From the NCBI GenBank assembly GCA_003141795.1, contig PLNO01000203.1, forward strand, positions 15,899 to 24,916: 9,018 nucleotides of DNA, given 5' to 3'. Source of the DNA: Spirochaetaceae bacterium. GTDB lineage: Bacteria; Spirochaetota; Spirochaetia; SZUA-6; Fen-1364. Shown here in pieces: positions 1 through 5,768 of this stretch. The notes under the pieces are model-generated. The model had not been told where the DNA came from. It made no database searches and saw only the letters and a program-made list of their open reading frames with translations. A program made the position numbers and the translations under genes. Position 1 is the first letter of the stretch. Every line of letters starts with the position of its first letter.

Positions 1-1
1 C

Positions 2-901
2 GCGTTCGCCATCTATCTCTGCGCCCTGATCGCCGGCGCTGCTTCGATCATGGAGACGTTCATGATCTGGCAGCGCTATCGCCGCACGTCGATCAAGCGT
101 TACGGGCTCTTTCTCTGCGCTCTCTGCCTCATTCTCCTTGGCTTCCTCGTTGACCTCTATGCCCGGGAGGTCTTCTCCTCCCCGGTACCGGCCGCGGCCG
201 ATGTCGTATGGATCCTGCAGGCGGCGGGCGGGTGCCTCTTCATATTCATCTGCCCTTACCTTTTCCATTCCCTCGTGGGACGGGAGGTCGTGCTCTGGCA
301 GAAAATCCTCTTTGCCGTGATCGATGCCGCCGTGGTGATCGGCGCCCTGGCGAATATCGCGTTTCCCCGCGCGGCGCTCTTCGGCATCGGCTTGAGTGCC
401 GTCCTTTTCTCGATGATCGTGTACGGGGTGGTCTTCACCGTGGTGAATCTTTCGCGGATAGGGGAACGGACGCTCAGGCGGGCGCTCGTGATTTTCCTTG
501 CGCTTACCGTGGTGTTCTTTCCGCTCATGCTCGCCGATGCGGCCATGAGCTTCGCCCAGTTTCTTTCGATGTTTCAGTTCCCGAACAACCTCGCGCAGCC
601 CGCTTATTTCCTAATCCTCAACTGTCTCACCATCGTCTTCGGGCTCCACTACCTGAACCGCCCCGCTTTCTCCGAGAAGGGAAGGCTCTCTCCGTACTTT
701 CTTGACACCTTCGGGGTCACCGACCGGGAATCTCAGATCATCGGCATGTTGCTGGAAGGGTCGACGACGGGCAGGATCGCAGAGCAGCTTTTCATCTCGC
801 CGAAGACTGCGGAGAATCACGTCTACAACATCTATCAGAAGCTGAAAGTGCGCAATCGCGTGCAGCTTTTCCAGCTCATCAGGACGAACGCGCCGGATTG
901 A
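2..901 (+). CDS. Membrane-bound LuxR-family transcriptional regulator (5' truncated)
   Basis: This is a transcription regulator with a multi-helix membrane sensor region and a C-terminal LuxR-type helix-turn-helix. The reading frame is open from base 2, and the 16 codons before the first ATG (base 50) encode a hydrophobic helix (AFAIYLCALIAGAASI). The true start therefore most likely lies left of the window, and 299 residues are visible. I count about seven hydrophobic segments, then a soluble end beginning near FGVTDRESQII. That end has the classic LuxR/GerE pattern: TDRE, IAEQLFISPKTAENHVYNIYQ and KLKVRNR. No receiver domain or known ligand domain is seen, so the membrane part is presumably the sensor, with unknown signal. 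The next gene starts 12 bases after the stop, which suggests one operon with the membrane ferredoxin protein. The fold assignment is secure; the target genes and ligand are unknown. Confidence 0.88.
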   Translation, partial: AFAIYLCALIAGAASIMETFMIWQRYRRTSIKRYGLFLCALCLILLGFLVDLYAREVFSSPVPAAADVVWILQAAGGCLFIFICPYLFHSLVGREVVLWQKILFAVIDAAVVIGALANIAFPRAALFGIGLSAVLFSMIVYGVVFTVVNLSRIGERTLRRALVIFLALTVVFFPLMLADAAMSFAQFLSMFQFPNNLAQPAYFLILNCLTIVFGLHYLNRPAFSEKGRLSPYFLDTFGVTDRESQIIGMLLEGSTTGRIAEQLFISPKTAENHVYNIYQKLKVRNRVQLFQLIRTNAPD

Positions 902-904
902 GGG
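900..904 (+). promoter_or_regulatory. Shine-Dalgarno site for the NapH-like gene
   Basis: GAGGG overlaps the TGA stop of the upstream regulator gene and lies 9 nt before the ATG at 914. The alternative ATG at 950 has only a pyrimidine-rich stretch before it. This site therefore supports 914 as the start and suggests translational coupling to the regulator gene. Confidence 0.6.
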
Positions 905-913
905 TATTTCCTC

Positions 914-1684
914 ATGGCGCGAAGACGGGCCGGGCGGCATTCTTTCCCCATGAAACAACGCCAACTGATCAGGCGGATCGCCCTGATCGTGTCTTTCGCG
1001 CTTTTCCCGGTCACCCTGTACTACTTCTCCCCGATCCTGTCGCTGCAGGGAGTCGCGATGGGTGTCGTATCCGGGAGCATCATGATCTTCGGGCTCCAGT
1101 TCCTCTCAGCGCTTTTCCTCGGCCGCGCCTTCTGCGGCTGGGTGTGCCCCGCGGGCGGCGCCCAGGAGATCGTCCTCGGGTTCAAAGGGAAGAGGGTGAA
1201 TCGCAAGCGGGTTAATTGGATCAAGTGGCTGGTCTGGACGCCATGGGCTGCCGGGCTCGTGCTCATGGCCCTGCGCGCGGGCGGCATCACCGCGGTGGAC
1301 TTCAGGTGGCACACGTGGCATGGGATCTCCGTGGCCGACCTGCCAGGGCTCATCGCGTTCCTTTCGGTCACGTCCGTGTTTCTCGTCCTCGCGCTCTCCG
1401 TGGGCCGGCGCGCCGCATGCCATATGATCTGCTGGATGGCCCCCTTCATGATCGCGGGACGCGCGGCGCGCAACGTATTTGCCTGGCCGTCCTTACGGCT
1501 TGCAGCGAAGAGCGACACATGCCGCCGGTGCGGCGCATGCACGAAGCAATGCCCCATGAGCCTCGACGTTCAGGCCCTGGTGGGGGCCGATGCAATGGAG
1601 AATGCCGATTGCATCCTTTGCGGGTCCTGCGTCGATGCGTGCCCGGCAAAAACGATACGATACACGTTCAGCTCTGGACGCTGA
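914..1684 (+). CDS. NapH/YccM-like membrane 4Fe-4S ferredoxin protein
   Basis: This is a polytopic membrane iron-sulfur protein of the NapH/NosR/YccM-like group, which moves electrons between membrane and soluble partners. From the start at 914 it has 256 residues. The N-terminus is basic (MARRRAGR), followed by hydrophobic helices near residues 22-38, 47-70, 106-120 and 144-163. Two CxxxC motifs characteristic of the group are present: C74-GWV-C78-P and C169-HMI-C173. Two ferredoxin-type [4Fe-4S] motifs follow at C203/C206/C209/C213 and C233/C236/C239/C243, each closing with CP. No haem, FMN-transfer or periplasmic partner gene is visible, so the electron donor and acceptor cannot be named. 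It lies 12 bases behind the membrane LuxR regulator and may be its target or its redox input; that is inference. A 36-base shorter form from ATG 950 is possible but lacks a ribosome site. Confidence 0.85.
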   Translation: MARRRAGRHSFPMKQRQLIRRIALIVSFALFPVTLYYFSPILSLQGVAMGVVSGSIMIFGLQFLSALFLGRAFCGWVCPAGGAQEIVLGFKGKRVNRKRVNWIKWLVWTPWAAGLVLMALRAGGITAVDFRWHTWHGISVADLPGLIAFLSVTSVFLVLALSVGRRAACHMICWMAPFMIAGRAARNVFAWPSLRLAAKSDTCRRCGACTKQCPMSLDVQALVGADAMENADCILCGSCVDACPAKTIRYTFSSGR

Positions 1685-1698
1685 ACGGGACGTTTTTT
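1665..1698 (+). terminator. Probable rho-independent terminator after the ferredoxin gene
   Basis: A perfect 8-bp inverted repeat (CGTTCAGC at 1665-1672 and GCTGAACG at 1680-1687) encloses a 7-nt loop and overlaps the TGA stop codon at 1682-1684. Six T residues follow at 1693-1698. The 5-nt gap between stem and T-tract is longer than ideal and the stem is only moderately GC-rich, so efficiency is uncertain. It would separate the regulator/ferredoxin unit from the methyltransferase gene. Confidence 0.5.
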
Positions 1699-1701
1699 CG
1701 A

Positions 1702-1730
1702 TTGACCGTCGCTCCCAGCTGTCCTATTGT
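1702..1730 (+). promoter_or_regulatory. Candidate sigma70-type promoter for the methyltransferase
   Basis: TTGACC (1702-1707, five of six matches to the -35 consensus) is separated by exactly 17 nt from TATTGT (1725-1730, four of six matches to the -10 consensus). Transcription would begin around 1736-1740, essentially at the proposed GTG start codon at 1740. That would give a leaderless or nearly leaderless message. The position right after a terminator-like hairpin supports it, but the evidence is sequence match only. Confidence 0.42.
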
Positions 1731-1739
1731 CGTACGGTA

Positions 1740-2840
1740 GTGAACGTTTCATCGCACACGTTCCATGAGGGCGATTCCTCCGCAATGCCGACGATCCCCG
1801 ACGAGTCGGTTTCACTCGTTGTCACTTCACCTCCCTACCCGATGATACAGATGTGGGACGCCCTTTTTGCCGGCAGAAACCCGCTCGTACGAGAGTCGCT
1901 GGAGAACCAAAACGGGCCGGAGGCATTTCGCCTCATGCACGAAGATTTGGATTCGGCCTGGGCTGAGGTAGCCCGGGTTCTGAAACCAGGGGGATGGGCA
2001 TGCATCAACATCGGGGATGCCACCAGGAAGATCGGTGATCGATTCCAATTGTTTTCGAACCATAGCAGGATAATCGCGAAGTTCATGGCACAAGGCTTCG
2101 ACATGGTGCCGCTCGTCCTCTGGCGGAAGCAAACGAATGCCCCGAACAAGTTCATGGGATCGGGAATGCTTCCCGCCGGTGCCTACGTAACGTTGGAACA
2201 CGAGTACATTCTGATCATGCGAAAGGGTGCCAAACGAGGGTTCGATTCCGCCGATGACAAACGGACCCGTCACGAAAGCGCATTTTTTTGGGAAGAACGG
2301 AACACGTGGTTCTCCGACGTCTGGGAGGTCAAGGGCACGAGACAGAGCTTGAGTGACCCCGAGCTGCGGGATCGCAGCGCCGCCTTTCCGTTCGAGGTGC
2401 CCTATCGATTGATCTGCATGTATTCGGTTCGTGGGGACACCGTATTGGATCCGTTTGTCGGCACGGGAACCACGACGTTTGCGGCCATGGCTGCCGGTAG
2501 AAACAGCATCGGGATCGATATCGACCCGACCTTCATTCGCGCTGTCGCCCGGGACGGTCTGAAGCTGAAGGATCAACTCAATCAGTACACCTTCAACCGC
2601 ATCAGGAACCATGGTGACTTCGTGGCTAAGTGCCGGCAGGACGGGAAAGAACTGAGATACACGAATCTGCCGCATGGCGTTCCCGTGATGACGTCACAGG
2701 AAGTCGACCTGCAATTGCATTTTGTCGATGACATCGTGGCCGTCGGGCACGATCGATTCGATGTTTCCTACCGGCTGACAGGCCCCGAGGGGGGCGCAGA
2801 GAAGGGCGACTCGGGCGCGCAGCTCACGCTGGCGATATAG
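1740..2840 (+). CDS. Beta-class DNA methyltransferase, probably N4-cytosine, solitary
   Basis: This enzyme transfers a methyl group from S-adenosylmethionine to an exocyclic amino group of DNA. From GTG 1740 it has 366 residues. The catalytic motif IV, TSPPY, is at residues 29-33, preceded by the usual HEGDSS...IPDESV lead-in. The VLKPGGWACINIGD strand follows near residues 80-95. A central stretch at about 115-225 is the likely target-recognition region. The SAM-binding motif I, DPFVGTGTT, is at 237-245, followed by GIDIDP. Motif IV before motif I defines the beta class, and SPPY rather than DPPY favours N4-cytosine over N6-adenine. The open frame extends back to 1590, but that part lies inside the ferredoxin gene. 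ATG 1785 would remove the conserved GD lead-in. No Shine-Dalgarno site precedes 1740. No restriction endonuclease is visible, and base composition is more A/T-rich than either flank. The recognition sequence is unknown. Confidence 0.87.
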   Translation: MNVSSHTFHEGDSSAMPTIPDESVSLVVTSPPYPMIQMWDALFAGRNPLVRESLENQNGPEAFRLMHEDLDSAWAEVARVLKPGGWACINIGDATRKIGDRFQLFSNHSRIIAKFMAQGFDMVPLVLWRKQTNAPNKFMGSGMLPAGAYVTLEHEYILIMRKGAKRGFDSADDKRTRHESAFFWEERNTWFSDVWEVKGTRQSLSDPELRDRSAAFPFEVPYRLICMYSVRGDTVLDPFVGTGTTTFAAMAAGRNSIGIDIDPTFIRAVARDGLKLKDQLNQYTFNRIRNHGDFVAKCRQDGKELRYTNLPHGVPVMTSQEVDLQLHFVDDIVAVGHDRFDVSYRLTGPEGGAEKGDSGAQLTLAI

Positions 2841-2861
2841 ATTCGTCCAGCCCAGAGAGCC
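2841..2861. other. Short convergent intergenic spacer
   Basis: This 21-base gap separates the stop codons of the plus-strand methyltransferase and the minus-strand phosphatase. I see no convincing hairpin plus T-tract in either direction, so how the two convergent transcripts are separated is unclear. Confidence 0.6.
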
Positions 2862-4010
2862 TCACACCCGTTCGACGATGACGAGCTTCCCCTCGGCGGT
2901 GAGCTTGTCCGCGATGAGCGGGATGATGCGCTCCCTGCTGAGGATCCCCTGCTGCCGATAGGAGACGCTGTCGCTCGCGGGATTGCGCGCCGTTCCCTGG
3001 ATGATGGTGACACGGTCCGCCTGGGTGAGCAGGGAGAGGAGCTCCGTGACCCCGCTCTCCTCCTCGAAGCCGGCCGGGTCCTCCCCCCAGATATTGTAGA
3101 CCTGGTTGAGCGTGACGGCCCCCTCGGTGACGCAGTCGATGCCGTGGATGCGGTAGCGCGGTGGGGCGATGCCGGGCTCTGTCTCCGGTTCCACCTCCAC
3201 CTCACCGCCCTGGACCCGGGCGACAATGCCCGCCGTCGTCCCGCCGCAGACCACCTTCGCCCCCTCCCGCTGGAGAAAGTCCAGGCCCACGACGCGGTCC
3301 CGCGACCTGTCCGCCGGTGGACCGGTGAAGACGGTCACCGACCTGCCTTCCCGGCACCGGGCGAGCACCGCGGTGCAGTCGTCGCCCGCGGCCCTGCCCC
3401 AGATCTCGCGCGCTTTGTCGTGCAGGGCCTGCGGGAGCGCCGGCAGTCGCGTGCCTTCCGCGAGGCAAGAGTTGGCAAAACGCGCCGCCTCTTCGATGCC
3501 CCAGCCATTGCGCCACCCGCCGCCGATGCCGGCCTGCGTGATGCCGTCGCTCACCAGGAGAACGCCCTCTCCCGGTCTGAGGTGGCAGTTTACCTCGCCG
3601 ATCACCGCGCCCTCGACGCTGCGCTTGCGCGAGGCGAGGACGGCGGCGTGCCCGGCTCCGACGAGAAGGACGTCCGGCATCTCGTAGAGGATCACCGTCG
3701 TCGAGCCGTCGGTGCCGACGCGAAGCAAAGCGAAGGCGGCGAAAGGCAGGTCCGTGGACCGGGCGTCGTTCATCGTGCGGATCACCCGGTCGAACGCGGC
3801 GCGCGGGGAGAAGCCCGAGCGGAGGAGCTCGCGGATGCGCGTCGCGCACGACGTTGCAGAGACCAGGGCCTTCACGCCCGAGCCCAGGCCGTCGCAGAGG
3901 AGCACGGTCGTGGAGGTGGCCTGCCGGTCGGTCATCACGACGTCCCCGCAGGAGCTGTGGGGGCGCTTTGCCGACTGGACGGACTCTACTTCGAGGTGGA
4001 CGTACCCCAC
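2862..4010 (-). CDS. SpoIIE-family (PP2C-like) protein phosphatase, hydrogenase-associated
   Basis: This is a metal-dependent serine/threonine phosphatase of the SpoIIE/PP2C type, 382 residues. Metal-binding motifs are visible in order: CGD at residues 21-23, CDGLGSG at 39-45, SDGITQAG at 154-161 and GDDCTAV at 209-215. The PP2C domain therefore covers about residues 1-217 and looks complete and catalytic. Residues from about 220 to the end form a second region that I cannot assign to a characterised domain; it contains VVCGGTTAGIVAR and ends in ADKLTAEGKLVIVERV. The start is GTG at 4010, supported by AAGGAG 9 nt upstream, and lies inside the end of the sensory hydrogenase gene (25-base overlap). 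Phosphatases of this kind sit next to sensory [FeFe]-hydrogenases in several anaerobes and are proposed to transmit their signal. The substrate phosphoprotein is unknown and no anti-sigma kinase or STAS protein is in the window. Confidence 0.88.
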   Translation of the reverse strand: MGYVHLEVESVQSAKRPHSSCGDVVMTDRQATSTTVLLCDGLGSGVKALVSATSCATRIRELLRSGFSPRAAFDRVIRTMNDARSTDLPFAAFALLRVGTDGSTTVILYEMPDVLLVGAGHAAVLASRKRSVEGAVIGEVNCHLRPGEGVLLVSDGITQAGIGGGWRNGWGIEEAARFANSCLAEGTRLPALPQALHDKAREIWGRAAGDDCTAVLARCREGRSVTVFTGPPADRSRDRVVGLDFLQREGAKVVCGGTTAGIVARVQGGEVEVEPETEPGIAPPRYRIHGIDCVTEGAVTLNQVYNIWGEDPAGFEEESGVTELLSLLTQADRVTIIQGTARNPASDSVSYRQQGILSRERIIPLIADKLTAEGKLVIVERV

Positions 4011-5764
4011 GGGCGTCCGCTCCTTGCGGCGGGGCGCGGCTGCTCGTTCTCCGCACCGGTGAGCTCCAGAAGCTTCTCCACGAGGGATTCACCCTGTGCG
4101 GTGCTCTCCCCCAGGTAGGCGGCGATCTTCTGCGCCATCTCGATCTGGTGCTGGAGGAGCTCGCGCGCCTGGAGGGTCGTCGTCGCCTTCAGGCTGTCAA
4201 GGCGCCTGCGGCTCTCCTCGGTCTGCGTGATGTTGACGAAGATCCCCACGTACTGGTGCTCGTCGCGCAGCGCGTAGATGATCTCGTGGGCCACAAGCCC
4301 GTAGCGGTCGTGGTTCACCGTGCACTCGACCTTCTCCGACTCCCCCGTGGCGAGCTTCTCGAAGGGGTCGGGATCCATGAGGTAGGAGATGTGCCTGCCG
4401 CAGACGGCGTCGCTGCACATGAAGAACTTGCGGAACGACGGGTTCATGCTGAGGATGCCGAGCCGATCGTCGAGGATCACGATGCCGTTGGGGCTCGTTT
4501 CGATGATGCGGTCCGTGCGCTGCTCGGCAAGGCGCTTCATCGTGGGGATGCACATGCCGGTCTCCGCCATGCCGCGGATGATGGCAATGGCCTTGTCCCT
4601 GCAGGATGCGTACCCGCAGGCGCCGCAGTTGAGCCGGTCCTCCGGTCGGGGCTTGCCGGTGGTGGCAAGCACGTGCGCGATCTCCTCTTCGGAGATGGGG
4701 GCGTCCGACCACGTGGGCCCTGCCCGGAACCGGGTCTCCATCGATACCGTCGGTCCCACGGGCCGCGCCGCCATGCTGCGCGGCTCCCGGGCCCAGGCGA
4801 GCACCTCCTGGCGCCTGTCGTACAACGAGCTTTCCGCCGCGATGGCGGGTCCGTTGATGCAGCCCTGCATGCAGAACAGCGGTTCGATGACGAGAGGGCG
4901 CTCCCGTGTTTCCAGGGTCCTCGCGATCTCCTCCAGCTCTCCGATACCGCTCACCGCGATGATCTCGGGTGCCAGGAGATCGGAGGAAAGGGCGGCGGTC
5001 TTCAGGCAGCCGCCCACGAGGGGGAAGGTGCGCGAATCGCCCGCGGGTTCCTCGTCGAACCTGCTCTCCTCACAGGCGGAGATGCTCACCCCGTCTCTCA
5101 CGAGCCAGTCGGCGAGCTCGGCAAAGGTGAGCACGCAGTCAACGGTCCCTGCAAGCTCGGGCCTTTCGGCCTCCGCCTTTTTCGCGACGCAGGGTCCGAT
5201 GAACACCACGGTCGCCTCCGCCCCCAGTCGGGCCTTCAGCATGCGCGCGTGGGCGATCATCGGCGAGGCCACGGGCACGAGCATCCGGCTGAGCGAGGGT
5301 CGGTAGCGCTCGATCCATGCGACCACGGCCGGACATGCGCTTGCGATATGCGATGCGTTGGGTCCGCGCTGCACGTACTCCCGCGTCGCCTGCGCCACCT
5401 CTTCCGCGCCGACGGCAGTTTCGGCCACGTAGGAGAAGCCGAGCCTGCGCAACGCCGATGCCACGCGCGAGCGTTCCCAGCCGGTGTACACCGAGGTGAA
5501 CGACGGGGCGATGCTCGCCGCCACCGGCACCCCGGATGCGATGAGACGGGTCGCCTTCTCAACGTCGTTTCTGAAGCTCTTCGCCTTCTGCGGGCACTCG
5601 CGGATGCACGTGCCGCAGGCGATGCAGCGCTCCTCCACGACAAAGGCCTGGTCGTCGTGCATGCGGATGGCCTTCACCGGGCACACCCGCACGCACCGGT
5701 AGCAGTCGCGGCAGCGCGCCTTGTTCGTGTAGACGATCTTCCCCGCCCCCGGCTCACGCGTCAT
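3986..5764 (-). CDS. hydS: PAS-domain sensory [FeFe]-hydrogenase (group C, HydS-like)
   Basis: This is a soluble iron-only hydrogenase homologue of the putative sensory group C, 592 residues. The order is: two [4Fe-4S] ferredoxin motifs (C18/21/24/28 and C47/50/53/57), the H-cluster domain at about 80-310, a further four-cysteine motif (C380/383/388/405) typical of single [4Fe-4S] domains, a PAS domain at about 418-520 beginning near IIETSPNGIVILDD, and a charged helical tail likely to form a coiled coil. The H-cluster motifs are divergent: SACPAVV at 142-148, GPCVAKK at 190-196 and FCMQGC at 297-302. All four cluster-binding cysteines remain (C144, C192, C298, C302). Ala143 replaces the proton-relay cysteine of catalytic enzymes and Gly190 replaces the usual methionine. 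The characterised Thermotoga maritima HydS shares the alanine change and is slow. The start has GGAGG 9 nt upstream (5774-5778) and lies 4 bases after the hydA stop. A regulatory rather than bulk role is inferred. Confidence 0.92.
   Translation of the reverse strand: MTREPGAGKIVYTNKARCRDCYRCVRVCPVKAIRMHDDQAFVVEERCIACGTCIRECPQKAKSFRNDVEKATRLIASGVPVAASIAPSFTSVYTGWERSRVASALRRLGFSYVAETAVGAEEVAQATREYVQRGPNASHIASACPAVVAWIERYRPSLSRMLVPVASPMIAHARMLKARLGAEATVVFIGPCVAKKAEAERPELAGTVDCVLTFAELADWLVRDGVSISACEESRFDEEPAGDSRTFPLVGGCLKTAALSSDLLAPEIIAVSGIGELEEIARTLETRERPLVIEPLFCMQGCINGPAIAAESSLYDRRQEVLAWAREPRSMAARPVGPTVSMETRFRAGPTWSDAPISEEEIAHVLATTGKPRPEDRLNCGACGYASCRDKAIAIIRGMAETGMCIPTMKRLAEQRTDRIIETSPNGIVILDDRLGILSMNPSFRKFFMCSDAVCGRHISYLMDPDPFEKLATGESEKVECTVNHDRYGLVAHEIIYALRDEHQYVGIFVNITQTEESRRRLDSLKATTTLQARELLQHQIEMAQKIAAYLGESTAQGESLVEKLLELTGAENEQPRPAARSGRPWGTSTSK
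4020..4025 (-). promoter_or_regulatory. Shine-Dalgarno site setting the phosphatase GTG start
   Basis: AAGGAG reads on the minus strand inside the 3' end of the sensory hydrogenase gene, 9 nt before the GTG at 4010. It decides in favour of this GTG and of a 25-base overlap between the two genes, which implies coupled translation. Confidence 0.7.
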
Positions 5765-5768
5765 GGCG

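Noticed and set aside
1590..1739. Upstream extension of the methyltransferase frame to the ATG at 1590
   Set aside because: These 50 codons overlap the ferredoxin-motif end of the preceding gene in another frame and do not resemble a methyltransferase N-terminus. The conserved lead-in begins just after GTG 1740.
1827..2675. A 282-codon minus-strand open frame opposite the methyltransferase
   Set aside because: No recognisable motif and no good ribosome site, while the plus strand carries both methyltransferase catalytic motifs in the right order.
5333..5338. Missing cysteine in the HydS H-cluster motif as a sequencing error or a decayed gene
   Set aside because: The alanine at this position is typical of the sensory hydrogenase group, the frame is intact over 592 codons and all cluster-binding cysteines are present.
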